A stretch of 64,000 bases of DNA, taken from assembly GCA_025361705.1 (NCBI GenBank), contig JANYJW010000012.1, positions 18,558-82,557 of the forward strand. Reading direction: 5' to 3'. The notes beneath the pieces were generated by a model. The model did no database searches. It was not told the DNA's origin and saw nothing but the letters and a program-made list of their open reading frames with translations. The position numbers and the translations under genes were made by a program. This stretch comes from Gemmatimonas sp. (GTDB lineage: Bacteria > Gemmatimonadota > Gemmatimonadetes > Gemmatimonadales > Gemmatimonadaceae). The number at the start of each line of letters is the position of its first letter. Position 1 is the stretch's first letter. Below are positions 50,871 through 60,128 of this stretch, piece after piece.

Positions 50871-52553
50871 CTACCGCTGGTCTTCCCGAGCCTCGCGCCG
50901 CCTGGCGCGCACCATGGTAAAGACAAGCGACACGACGAGCAGGACGCTGCCCAGCACCAGGAAGGACGCGATGCGGTAGGCCGGCGCCAGCTGGAAGATG
51001 CCCACGACAATCATGTAGAGCGCCGTGAGCAGCAGCGTCAGGTGACCCATCCAGCGGTACTTGGGGCTGCGCACGACGAGGTTCATCAAGTAGTACGCCA
51101 CCGCAATGCCCACCCACGCGACCGACACGAACGAGCGCGACACCAGATGGTACAGCGAGTATGGAAAGACCAGGAAGGCGCTTGCCAAATAGGCATTGCG
51201 CGTCATCTCGGACTTGAGTTCCAGCCGATCCTGCTGCCAGCGCAAAATGCGCGCCGTGAGCAGCGCGACGATGCCGAACCCGATGCTGATGCCGCTCTCG
51301 TTCTCGGCCACCGTCACGTACGCACACACGATGCCCGCGTAGATGAAGAAGTTGCCGACGACGATCAGCCGGCTGCGGAAGAGCAGCGCGGTGGCCACCA
51401 CCAGCAGGCTCTGCGCCGACAGCCAGATGAAGAGCGTGGGGACGGGAATGAGCTTGGACAGCGCCACGCTGAGGGCGAGGTAGCCCGTCATCGCGTAGAA
51501 GAACGTCGAGATGCGGCTGGCTTCGCGCAGGTAGAACGCGACGGCCAGGCCAAGAAAGACGGCCGTGGCCACCAGGTGAGCCGGCCCGAAGACCGCCGGG
51601 GCCGCGGCGAGCGTCGCGAGCATGAACAGCGCAAAGCCGGCGCCGCAGTTGAGCAGCACCGCGACAATCGTCGATGGCTCCTCGTCGGAGTGATCATGCC
51701 GGAGGTACGTCGCCATGGCGTTGATGGCCACATACACCAGCACGAAGTAGACGCCGGCCGCCGGCTTGGCGAGGAGCTCCATGGAGCGGCCTTGCCACGG
51801 GCGGTTCATCATCCACAGCAGGTGCGCGAGGGTGCCCGCCGGAATCAGGAAGAGCTGCAGCCACGGCCATTCAAACGTGACCACGGCCCAGGCGCCCACG
51901 CCCAGCAAGAGCGCGGTTCCGACGAAGACAAACCACGGCGCGCCAATCACCACGACCGTGAAGAAGCCAGTGAACAGGGCAATGGTCAGCAGCCACGCCG
52001 AGCGCAGCGTGAGCGCCGCCGCGATGTTGGCGAGCACGACCGCCGACAGCAGCACGGGTCCCGCCATCGAATCGATGGCCAGCACATGCTGGTCGCCGAA
52101 GAAGAAGAGGCGCAGCACCGAGAAGTAGAGCAGCGCCATGCCCGCGCCGCGGAAGTAGCCCGCGACGAGTTCGAACAGGGTGCGCAGGCGGAACGAGAGA
52201 AACAGCAGCACGCCGGCCACGCCGCCGCCAATCAGCGAGGGCAGGTACGGCGGCAGTCCGGCGAGCGGCAGGAGGAGGGCGAACCCCACGCCGAACGTCA
52301 GCACCAGGATGCCGACGCTCGCGAGCCAGTTCTGGCCCACCATGAACTCGAGGTCGTGGTCCGTCGTGTGCGCGGACGCTCCGACGTCTGCATGCGTCGT
52401 CTCGGCGTGCAGCGACGGGTCGCGCGGTGCGTCATCGGGCGCGCCCAGCGGTTCGAGGCGCAACTGCTGCTCCACCCGCGCCAGGCGGCGCTCGATGGAG
52501 CGCAACGCATCGGCGAGGGCGGGGTCGGACAGGTGCGCACGCTCTTCGATCAT
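50871..52553 (-). CDS. DUF2339 polytopic membrane protein
   Basis: This encodes 560 residues from the ATG at 52553, preceded by GGAGCAGGG. The N-terminal 70 residues are soluble and partly coiled coil (SIERRLARVEQQLRLE). Then come about 14 membrane helices beginning with EFMVGQNWLASVGILVLTFG, the hallmark of DUF2339. The function of this family is not established; structural roles in the envelope and transport have both been considered. It lies 71 bases downstream of the seven-haem cytochrome gene and 79 bases upstream of the OB-fold lipoprotein gene, suggesting a common respiratory or envelope task. Confidence 0.85.
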   Translation of the reverse strand: MIEERAHLSDPALADALRSIERRLARVEQQLRLEPLGAPDDAPRDPSLHAETTHADVGASAHTTDHDLEFMVGQNWLASVGILVLTFGVGFALLLPLAGLPPYLPSLIGGGVAGVLLFLSFRLRTLFELVAGYFRGAGMALLYFSVLRLFFFGDQHVLAIDSMAGPVLLSAVVLANIAAALTLRSAWLLTIALFTGFFTVVVIGAPWFVFVGTALLLGVGAWAVVTFEWPWLQLFLIPAGTLAHLLWMMNRPWQGRSMELLAKPAAGVYFVLVYVAINAMATYLRHDHSDEEPSTIVAVLLNCGAGFALFMLATLAAAPAVFGPAHLVATAVFLGLAVAFYLREASRISTFFYAMTGYLALSVALSKLIPVPTLFIWLSAQSLLVVATALLFRSRLIVVGNFFIYAGIVCAYVTVAENESGISIGFGIVALLTARILRWQQDRLELKSEMTRNAYLASAFLVFPYSLYHLVSRSFVSVAWVGIAVAYYLMNLVVRSPKYRWMGHLTLLLTALYMIVVGIFQLAPAYRIASFLVLGSVLLVVSLVFTMVRARRREAREDQR

Positions 52554-52624
52554 CCCTGCTCCAGGGGGGGCCTGGTGTACAACGAACGGCTCGCAGAGCG
52601 CGCGTGCGCCCCCGCGTCCTACGA

Positions 52625-54175
52625 CTACGGCGTGCGCGCGCCTACCACCTTCGCCTTTTCCTTTGCCGACGCGGCCGGTGGCGGCGTGTTGTGGCACTCG
52701 GCGCACGGGCCACTCTTCCAGTCGGTGCCGATGTCCACCGGGTGCTCGTACGCGAGGCCCTCGAGCGACACCTGGGCCGGCTTGCCGGCCACCTGTTGCC
52801 CAACGATGGTGTGGCAGGTGTTGCAGTCGTTGGTCAGGACCTTGCCCGCCTGGTCCACGTGCTTGCCGTCGTGGCAGCGGAAGCATCCGAGGAAATACAT
52901 GTGCCCGATGTTGTCCGGGAAGTTCTTCCAGTCCGCCTTCATGGACGGGAAGTAGTTCTTGGCGAACAGGCTCTGCACCTCGGTGACCATGCGCTCGATC
53001 GACGCCTTCTTGGTCTTGGCGAGTGCCGGGAAGTCCTTGGTGTAGTGCTCCTCGATGGCGATGCGGATGCTGTCCTTGGCGATCTCCGCCGTCGAGTACC
53101 GCTCTTCGAGCACCGTCACGGCCAGATCCTTCGCGTTGGGCAGCTCAGGGTCGATCCAGCCCAGCGCCATCAGGTGGTTCACCATGCGCCCGGGATTCCG
53201 GTACTGGTGGGCCGGGCGGTTGTGGCAGTCGACGCAGTCCATGCGTCGCTGCTCGCCCTTGGACGAGTCGGCCGGCGTGAAGGGCAATTCCGAACTCTTG
53301 AAGATGCGCACCTCGCCGCCGGGGCCCTCGCTCCGGATCCACGGAATCACCTGACGCCGATCGTCGGAGGCGATGTACGTCACCTTGTTGCGGATGTTCA
53401 TGTGCCAGTGGATGCCCGACGTCGGTCCCGCTTCCTTGTTGCCACCGCCGACCTTGATGAGCAGGTCGATGGTGGACTTCACGTTCTTCTCGCCCACCGA
53501 CGAGAAGTACGTCTGGCGCAGCAGCTTCTGGCTGAAGAACTGCGCCGGCCAGTGGCACTGCTCACAGGTCTGCTGCGCCGGGCGCAGGTTGTGAATCGGC
53601 GTCGCGATCGGGCGCGGGAATTTGTTGAACGCCACCGAATACAGCTGGTAGCTGCCCGACAATTTGGAGCGCACAAACCAGCCCGCGCCCGAACCGATGT
53701 GGCACTTCACGCAGCCGACACGCGCGTGCGGCCCGTTCTGGTACGCCGTGTACTCCGGTTCCATGGGCGTGTGGCAACTCGTGCCGCAGAACTTGTCGGT
53801 CTCCATGGCGTGGTATGCCTGGAAACTGCCGACGCCCGTTGCGACGACCAGGAAACTGCCCAGCACCGCGACGACCACGACGCCGGTCTGGTGCTTGGGA
53901 TTGGCGAGGTCGATGGAGGGGAACTGGCGCTCGGCATGTTTGCCGATGCGAATGAGGCGGCTCTCCCGCAGGATGCCGAACACGGCAATCGCCACGCCGC
54001 TCATCAAGATGCCGGGCACGATGATGAACGCGAGGACACCCACATAGGGACTGGGATCCTTGGCCAGCCACTCGTTGATCGCGAGGAAGCCGATGACGAT
54101 GAACGAGATCGTCGCGATGGCGACGCCGAGCATCGTGATCGGATTGGTGAACGACGAGGGCAGCTTCGCGCGCAT
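52625..54175 (-). CDS. Seven-haem NapC/NirT family inner-membrane cytochrome (ImcH-like)
   Basis: This encodes 516 residues. Three N-terminal membrane helices (about 12-34, 45-67 and 97-117) precede the periplasmic cytochrome part. There are six CxxCH motifs (CVKCH, CEQCH, CVDCH, CFRCH, CNTCH, CAECH), and the first haem site is CGTSCH, a CX3CH spacing. The layout resembles ImcH of Geobacter sulfurreducens, a NapC/NirT quinol oxidase required for high-potential extracellular acceptors. By that analogy it oxidises menaquinol and passes electrons to periplasmic cytochromes. It is divergent from the four-haem cytochrome gene. Confidence 0.93.
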   Translation of the reverse strand: MRAKLPSSFTNPITMLGVAIATISFIVIGFLAINEWLAKDPSPYVGVLAFIIVPGILMSGVAIAVFGILRESRLIRIGKHAERQFPSIDLANPKHQTGVVVVAVLGSFLVVATGVGSFQAYHAMETDKFCGTSCHTPMEPEYTAYQNGPHARVGCVKCHIGSGAGWFVRSKLSGSYQLYSVAFNKFPRPIATPIHNLRPAQQTCEQCHWPAQFFSQKLLRQTYFSSVGEKNVKSTIDLLIKVGGGNKEAGPTSGIHWHMNIRNKVTYIASDDRRQVIPWIRSEGPGGEVRIFKSSELPFTPADSSKGEQRRMDCVDCHNRPAHQYRNPGRMVNHLMALGWIDPELPNAKDLAVTVLEERYSTAEIAKDSIRIAIEEHYTKDFPALAKTKKASIERMVTEVQSLFAKNYFPSMKADWKNFPDNIGHMYFLGCFRCHDGKHVDQAGKVLTNDCNTCHTIVGQQVAGKPAQVSLEGLAYEHPVDIGTDWKSGPCAECHNTPPPAASAKEKAKVVGARTP

Positions 54176-54450
54176 TAGGAACCTCTCTCATGGATGGTCG
54201 AGCAAACGCCGACCGGGACATCGGCAATATTGCCTACGTAGTGCCCGCTTCGCTGGCAGAAACCTCCCCTCTATTGCACGGGGACTCCCCCTGCGTGGCT
54301 GTAAGGTATTTCCGCACGAAGAGACCGCAATCCCTCGATTTTCCACTGCCTCGCAGGTGCCGAGATTTCGCACATCCGATACACGCGAATCGGAAGCAGG
54401 CCACCACCAACTCCAGCGTCCTCTCGAAGGACCGACAACGGGAGTCACAC
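54176..54450. promoter_or_regulatory. Divergent promoter region of the cytochrome island
   Basis: These 275 bases separate the minus-strand NapC/NirT operon from the plus-strand multihaem operon and must contain both promoters. The only striking element is the perfect 12-base palindrome GGCAATATTGCC at 54223-54234, about 48 bases before the minus-strand start and suitable for a dimeric regulator. No clear hexamer promoter was found. Confidence 0.5.
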
Positions 54451-54981
54451 ATGAAGCGCACTCTTGGTCAACTGGCGCTCGTCGCCGCTGCCGTGCTCGT
54501 GCCCAACCTCGCCAGTGCGCAGCACGCGTACGTCGGGGTCAAGGCATGCGGCATGTGCCACAAGTCAGAGGCGAAGGGACAGCAGCTCGCCATCTGGGAG
54601 AAGTCGAAGCACGCCGGCGCGTTCACGACGCTCACCGGTCCCAAGGCGGCCGAGATCGCCAAGGCGAAGGGTATTGCGGGTCCGGCGTCCGAGGCCAAGG
54701 AATGCCTCGCGTGCCACACGATCACGGGTGACGTGGGCGCGGCCGATCCGAAGCAGGGCGTGCAGTGCGAGAGCTGTCACGGCGCCGGCGCCGATTACAA
54801 GGCGATGGGCGTGATGAAGGTGCGCGACAACGCGGTGAAGGGTGGGCTCGTGGTGTTCGCCGACAAGGCGGCCATCGAGGCGATGTGCAAGAAGTGCCAC
54901 AACGAGAAGAGCCCGACCGCCAAGCCGTTCAACTTCGATGAGCGCTGGGCGCCCATCGCGCACAAGAAGCCGGCGGCGTAG
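54451..54981 (+). CDS. Four-haem periplasmic cytochrome c (c554-like)
   Basis: This encodes 176 residues. A GGGAG site precedes the ATG, and a signal peptide (cleavage near ASAQH) exports it. Four CxxCH motifs are present: CGMCH (near residue 35), CLACH, CESCH and CKKCH. The spacing and small size match cytochrome c554-type shuttles. It probably carries electrons in the periplasm between the inner-membrane and outer components encoded next to it. The following gene starts 40 bases after its stop. Confidence 0.93.
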   Translation: MKRTLGQLALVAAAVLVPNLASAQHAYVGVKACGMCHKSEAKGQQLAIWEKSKHAGAFTTLTGPKAAEIAKAKGIAGPASEAKECLACHTITGDVGAADPKQGVQCESCHGAGADYKAMGVMKVRDNAVKGGLVVFADKAAIEAMCKKCHNEKSPTAKPFNFDERWAPIAHKKPAA

Positions 54982-55021
54982 CCTCCACCCCCAATCGTCC
55001 AGTTGAGAGAAGAGCCAGCAT

Positions 55022-57175
55022 ATGATTCGGCGTTTCCTTGTTCCTGCAGTATTGCTCGGTTGCTTCTTTCAACTGGACGCCAAGGCAGCCCTCGCGCAAT
55101 CGCGCGAGGACTGCCTCGCTTGTCATAGTGACTCGACGCTGACGAAGGACGTGAAGGGCAAGAAGCCCGAGTCGTTGCACGTGGACGAGAAGATCCTCAA
55201 CATGTCCACGCACGCCAAGCTGAGTTGCGTCGCGTGCCACGTCGGGTTCAACCCCGAGGAGATGCCGCACAAGGCGCAGATCACGCCGGTCAATTGCGCG
55301 CGCTGCCATTCCAAGGCGGCGTTCAAGCACCCGTTCCACCCGGAGATCCGCAAGGCGGTGGCGGCGGAGCAGTTGCCCAAGGTGCTGTGCCAGTCGTGCC
55401 ATGGCCGGCACAACGTGGCCTCTCCCAAGACGCCGGGGGCGAAGTTCTCCGCGAGCCGCCTCACGGCCGACTGCGGCGAATGCCACCAGAAGGCGGCGCA
55501 GCACTTTCCGTCATCGGCGCACGGCAAGGCGTTCGCCGCCGGGGTCAAAGGCGCGCCCAACTGCCTCACGTGCCATCGCAGCACCGTCGCCTTCGTCACC
55601 GGCACCGCCGACACGCTGTCGGTGAAGCAGGCGCAGAACCGCCTCTGCCTGGGCTGCCACCTCGACAACGCGGACGTCAAGGCGCGCACGTCGCCCACGG
55701 CGGGCTTCATCAACTCGTACGAGAGCAGCGTGCACGGCCAGGCGCTGGCCAAGGGCAAAGCCGAAGCCGCCAACTGCGTGAGCTGCCACGGCAGCCACGA
55801 CATGAAGAAGGGGTCGGACGGAACGTCCTTCGTGAATCGGCTCAACATCCCGGCCACCTGCGGCAAGTGCCACACGAAGGTTGCCGCGGAGTACAAGAGC
55901 AGCGTCCACGGCGTGCAGGTGGCCAAGGGGAACGACGACTCGCCGGTGTGCACCTCCTGCCATGGCGAGCACGTCATCCTCGGCAAGAAGGATCCCAACT
56001 CGCGCACCGCGCCCACGAACCTGTCGGCGCAGGTCTGCCAGCCCTGCCACGAGTCGGTGCAGCTCTCGGCCAAGTACGGCCTGCGCAGCGACCGCTTCAA
56101 GACGTTCACCGACAGCTACCACGGCCTGGCGGGTCGCGGCGGGTCGTTGTCGGTGGCCAACTGCGCCAGCTGCCACGGCGGGCATGACATCAAGTCGTCC
56201 AAGGACTCGACGTCACGCGTCAGCAAGGCCAACCTGAAGGTGACGTGCGGTCGGTGCCATCCGGGCGCCAGCGAACGGTTTGCCCAGGGGTCGGTGCACA
56301 TCACGCTCACCGAGGAGCAGCAGCCGCTGCTCTACTGGGTGAAGATGGCGTACATCCTGATGATCGTCGGTATCATCGGGGGCATGCTCGTGCACAACCT
56401 CCTCGACTTCATCAAGAAGGCCAAGCGGCAGCTCATGATCCGCCGCGGCCTCATTGAAGGCGAGCACGGCGGCCACGCGCTTTACCTGCGCATGTCGCTC
56501 AACGAGCGCCTGCAGCATGCCACGCTCGTCATCAGCTTCATCACGCTGGTCATCACCGGGTTCGCGCTCAAGTTCCCCGAATCGTGGTGGGTGGCGGGCA
56601 TCCGCAATGCGGTGCCGCAGGCGTTCAACCTGCGCAGCCTGGTGCATCGCATCGCCGGTGTCGTCATGGTGGTGGCGAGCCTGTACCACATCTATTACCT
56701 GGCCTTCGTCCCGCGCGGCCGGCAGCTCCTCAAGGACCTGCTCCCGCGGCCGCAGGACCTGCGCGACGCGATCGGCATGATGCGCTACAACCTCGGCATG
56801 AGTTCCGTGCGGCCGCGCCTCGATCGCTTCAGCTACATCGAGAAGAGCGAATACTGGGCGCTGGTGTGGGGCACCATCCTCATGGGCGCCACCGGCGTCA
56901 TCCTCTGGTTCGACAACACGTTCATGAACCTGCTGTCGAAGCTCGGCTGGGACGTGGCGCGCACGGTGCACTACTACGAGGCGTGGCTGGCCACGCTGGC
57001 CATCATCGTCTGGCACTTCTATTTCGTGATCTTCAATCCCGACATCTATCCCATCAACCTCGCGTTCTGGAAGGGCACGCTCACCGAGCACGAGATGCTC
57101 GAGGAGCATCCGGCGGAGCTCGATCGGCTGAAGGCGCAGGCCGCCGAGGACGAGGACGATGATGCCACCACGTGA
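55022..57175 (+). CDS. 13-haem cytochrome c fused to a b-type cytochrome membrane domain
   Basis: This encodes 717 residues. After a signal peptide, residues 28-430 hold 13 CxxCH motifs, from CLACH to CGRCH. The C-terminal 270 residues form about five membrane helices (for example LLYWVKMAYILMIVGIIGG and YWALVWGTILMGATGVILWF) with His ligands (LQHATL, VHRIAGV, YHIYYLAF, WHFYF). They resemble the diheme b subunits of formate dehydrogenase and hydrogenase. This layout recalls CbcL of Geobacter but with more c haems. It may move electrons between quinone and the long periplasmic haem chain. The C-terminus is strongly acidic. Confidence 0.93.
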   Translation: MIRRFLVPAVLLGCFFQLDAKAALAQSREDCLACHSDSTLTKDVKGKKPESLHVDEKILNMSTHAKLSCVACHVGFNPEEMPHKAQITPVNCARCHSKAAFKHPFHPEIRKAVAAEQLPKVLCQSCHGRHNVASPKTPGAKFSASRLTADCGECHQKAAQHFPSSAHGKAFAAGVKGAPNCLTCHRSTVAFVTGTADTLSVKQAQNRLCLGCHLDNADVKARTSPTAGFINSYESSVHGQALAKGKAEAANCVSCHGSHDMKKGSDGTSFVNRLNIPATCGKCHTKVAAEYKSSVHGVQVAKGNDDSPVCTSCHGEHVILGKKDPNSRTAPTNLSAQVCQPCHESVQLSAKYGLRSDRFKTFTDSYHGLAGRGGSLSVANCASCHGGHDIKSSKDSTSRVSKANLKVTCGRCHPGASERFAQGSVHITLTEEQQPLLYWVKMAYILMIVGIIGGMLVHNLLDFIKKAKRQLMIRRGLIEGEHGGHALYLRMSLNERLQHATLVISFITLVITGFALKFPESWWVAGIRNAVPQAFNLRSLVHRIAGVVMVVASLYHIYYLAFVPRGRQLLKDLLPRPQDLRDAIGMMRYNLGMSSVRPRLDRFSYIEKSEYWALVWGTILMGATGVILWFDNTFMNLLSKLGWDVARTVHYYEAWLATLAIIVWHFYFVIFNPDIYPINLAFWKGTLTEHEMLEEHPAELDRLKAQAAEDEDDDATT

Positions 57176-59999
57176 TGACCGGCCCCCGGCGCCAGCGCGC
57201 CGGGCCGTCGCCCTCCTGAAGGCCGCGCTGCGCGCCTGCCTGCTGGCGCTGCTGATCCTGCCGGCGTCGGGCCTGGGCACCAGCGTGCGCGCGCAGGGCA
57301 ACGACGACTGCCTCTCCTGTCACAGTGACAAGGGGCTCACCAAGAAGCGCGCCGGCAAGCCGGTGTCGCTGTTCGTCGACGAGGGACGCTTCAAGGCGAC
57401 GGTGCACGGCAAGATCAACTGCATCGACTGCCATGCCGACCTCAAGGGCAAGGAACTGCCGCACGACGAGACGCTCAAGCCCGCCACGTGCCGCAGCTGC
57501 CACGCGGCCGAGCAGGCGCAGCACGACCTGTCGTTGCACGGCAAGGCGATTGCCCGCGGCGATCCGCTGGCACCGCACTGCAGCAACTGCCACGGCAACC
57601 ACGAGATTGTCTCGCGCAAGGACCCGCGATCGCCGGTGCTGCCGGCGCGCATCCCGTACCTGTGCGGCAAGTGCCACTCCGAGGGTGGGCGCGTGCAGAA
57701 GGAACGCACGATCCACCAGTCGAACATCATCAGCAATTACACGGAGAGCATCCACGGCGACGCCCTGATGAACAAGGGCCTCACCGTGGCGGCCACGTGC
57801 GTGTCGTGCCACACGGCGCACTCGATCCTCAAGCACACCGATCCCAAGTCGTCGATTGCCCGCGCCAACATCGCCGCCACCTGCTCCACGTGCCACGCCG
57901 CCATCGAGGGCGTGCACCGCAAGGTGATCCAGGGCAAGCTGTGGGAGCGCGAATCGCACGTGCTCCCCGCCTGCGTCGACTGCCATGAGCCGCACAAGGC
58001 GCGCCGCGTCTTCTACGACCAGGGGATGGCCGACCGCGACTGCCTGCGCTGTCACGCGCGCACGGACATCAAGGCGTCCAAGGGCGGCCGTTCGCTGCAC
58101 GTCACGGGCGACTCGCTGGCCGGGTCGATGCATGTCAAGATTGCGTGCAGCCAGTGCCACACCGGCGTGTCGCCGTCGCGCGAACGTCCCTGCGAGACGA
58201 TCACGCAAAAGGTCAACTGCGCCTCGTGCCACGCCGAGGTCGGCGCGCAATATCAGCTGAGCACGCACGGCCAGCTGGAGGCGAAGAACGATCCCAACGG
58301 TCCCAGCTGCAAGCAGTGCCACGGCACGCACGGTGTCTTGGGCAAGCTCAATCCGCAGTCGCCGATCTTCCCGACGCACATCCCGACGCTCTGCGCCCGC
58401 TGCCACCGCACCGGGGAGAAGGCCGCCAAGGCCTACACCGGCACGGAGAAGCTGATCGTCGAGCGCTACACCGAGTCGATCCACGGCAAGGGACTGCTCG
58501 AGAGCGGCCTTGTCGTCACGGCGACGTGCACCAGCTGCCACACGGCGCACAGCGTGTTGCCGCGCGACAGCACCCAGTCGAGCGTCAACCGGCACAACCT
58601 GCCGCAGACCTGCGGCCGCTGCCACGAGGGCATCGCCAAGCAATTCGCGCGCAGTGTGCACGCGCCGGGCGTCACGAATACCAAGGAGAAGCTGCCGGTC
58701 TGCGACGACTGCCACAGCGCGCACACCATCGGCCGCACCGACGACGAGGGCTTCAAGCTCAAGATCATGGGGCAGTGCGGCAGCTGCCACAAGGCAATCG
58801 CCGAGTCGTACTTCGAGACGTACCACGGCAAGGTGTCGCGCCTCGGCTACACCAAGACGGCGCAGTGCTACGACTGCCACGGCTCGCACGACATCCTGAA
58901 GGTCACCGACGTCCGGTCGCGGCTCAGCCGCGACAACGTGGTGGCGACATGCGCCAAGTGCCACGCCGGCGCCTCGCGCCGGTTCGCCGGCTACCTGACG
59001 CACGCCACGCACCACGACCTCAACAAGTATCCGATCCTGTTCTGGGTCTTCTGGGCCATGACGTCGCTGCTCGTGGTGACGTTCACCGTGGGCGGCGCGC
59101 ACACGCTGATGTGGCTGCCGCGCGCGCTCAAGATGCGCCAGGAGTTCGGTCGCCATCCGCCGGCCCGGGAGGGCGAGCTCGAGTACCAGCGCTTCACGCC
59201 GCTCCAGCGCGGGCTGCACGTCTTCATGATACTCAGCTTCATCAGCCTTGCCCTCACGGGCATGACGCTGAAGTTCTCGTACACCAAGTGGGCGTCGGTG
59301 GTGTCGCACATGCTCGGCGGGTTCCAGACCACCGGCTACTTCCACCGCTATGCGGCCGTCATCATGGTGGCCGTGTTCATCACGCACCTCGTGGACCTCA
59401 TCAAGCGGAAGCAGCGCGACGGCACGACGTGGATGGCGCTGGTGCTCGGCAAGGACTCGATGATGTTCAACCGGAAGGACCTTGACGACGCCATTGGGTC
59501 GGTCAAGTGGTTCCTCGGTCGGGGGAAGCGCCCGTCGTACGGCCGCTGGACGTACTGGGAGAAATTCGATTACTTCGCCGTGTTCTGGGGCATTTTCGTC
59601 ATCGGCTCCACGGGGCTGATGCTCTGGTTCCCGGTCTTCTTCTCCCGGTTCTTCCCCGGCTGGTTCGTCAACGTGGCGACCATCGTCCACAGCGACGAGG
59701 CGCTGCTCGCCACGGGCTTCATCTTCACCGTGCACTTCTTCAACACGCACCTGCGTCCTGAGAAGTTCCCGATGGACCTCGTGATCTTCACGGGGCGCAT
59801 GACCGTGGACGAGTTGAAGCACGACAAGCCGGCGGAGTACGAAGAGCTGATGGAGCAGGGCAAACTCGACGAGCATCTCGTGGTGCCGTATCAGCCGATC
59901 GTCATCCGGTTCATCAAGAGCTTCGCCTGGTGGGCGCTCGCGATGGGCACGCTGATCGTGCTGGGGATCGTCTACGCGATGTTGTTCTCGTACGCGTAA
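57159..59999 (+). CDS. 19-haem cytochrome c fused to a b-type cytochrome membrane domain
   Basis: This encodes 946 residues. The ATG pair at 57159/57162 overlaps the previous stop by 17 bases. After an N-terminal signal or anchor (ALRACLLALLILPASG), 19 CxxCH motifs run from CLSCH to CAKCH (about residues 50-610). Five or six membrane helices follow, carrying His pairs (LQRGLHVFMIL, YFHRYAAVIMV, ATIVHSDEALL, FTVHFFNTH). The module layout equals the 13-haem protein upstream but with a longer haem region, so the two are probably paralogues with internal repeat growth. The haem chain could reach well across the periplasm. A large hairpin ends the operon. Confidence 0.93.
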   Translation: MMPPRDDRPPAPARRAVALLKAALRACLLALLILPASGLGTSVRAQGNDDCLSCHSDKGLTKKRAGKPVSLFVDEGRFKATVHGKINCIDCHADLKGKELPHDETLKPATCRSCHAAEQAQHDLSLHGKAIARGDPLAPHCSNCHGNHEIVSRKDPRSPVLPARIPYLCGKCHSEGGRVQKERTIHQSNIISNYTESIHGDALMNKGLTVAATCVSCHTAHSILKHTDPKSSIARANIAATCSTCHAAIEGVHRKVIQGKLWERESHVLPACVDCHEPHKARRVFYDQGMADRDCLRCHARTDIKASKGGRSLHVTGDSLAGSMHVKIACSQCHTGVSPSRERPCETITQKVNCASCHAEVGAQYQLSTHGQLEAKNDPNGPSCKQCHGTHGVLGKLNPQSPIFPTHIPTLCARCHRTGEKAAKAYTGTEKLIVERYTESIHGKGLLESGLVVTATCTSCHTAHSVLPRDSTQSSVNRHNLPQTCGRCHEGIAKQFARSVHAPGVTNTKEKLPVCDDCHSAHTIGRTDDEGFKLKIMGQCGSCHKAIAESYFETYHGKVSRLGYTKTAQCYDCHGSHDILKVTDVRSRLSRDNVVATCAKCHAGASRRFAGYLTHATHHDLNKYPILFWVFWAMTSLLVVTFTVGGAHTLMWLPRALKMRQEFGRHPPAREGELEYQRFTPLQRGLHVFMILSFISLALTGMTLKFSYTKWASVVSHMLGGFQTTGYFHRYAAVIMVAVFITHLVDLIKRKQRDGTTWMALVLGKDSMMFNRKDLDDAIGSVKWFLGRGKRPSYGRWTYWEKFDYFAVFWGIFVIGSTGLMLWFPVFFSRFFPGWFVNVATIVHSDEALLATGFIFTVHFFNTHLRPEKFPMDLVIFTGRMTVDELKHDKPAEYEELMEQGKLDEHLVVPYQPIVIRFIKSFAWWALAMGTLIVLGIVYAMLFSYA

Positions 60000-60002
60000 G
60001 AC

Positions 60003-60124
60003 GGAGACGAGGGACGAGGGACGGAAGACGAGAGACGCCCGGCCGCCGATTCACGGCGCCGGGCGTCTCGCTTCTCTCGTCTGTCGTCCCTCGTCGCTCG
60101 TCCCTCGTCGCTCTTCCCTCGTCT
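60003..60124. terminator. Large imperfect inverted repeat between convergent genes
   Basis: A core hairpin (GAGACGCCCGGC at 60032-60043 with its complement at 60058-60069, one bulge) is flanked by GACGAGGGACGAGGGAC-like units on the left and their complements on the right. It lies between the convergent 19-haem cytochrome and rhomboid genes and should terminate both transcripts. The unit resembles tracts near 39120 and 62157. Confidence 0.7.
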
Positions 60125-60128
60125 TGCC

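Noticed and set aside
57081..59876. A 931-codon open frame on the strand opposite the 19-haem cytochrome gene.
   Set aside because: It is His/Arg/Val-rich, has no family motif and mirrors the codon bias of the true gene. The plus strand has 19 CxxCH motifs in frame.
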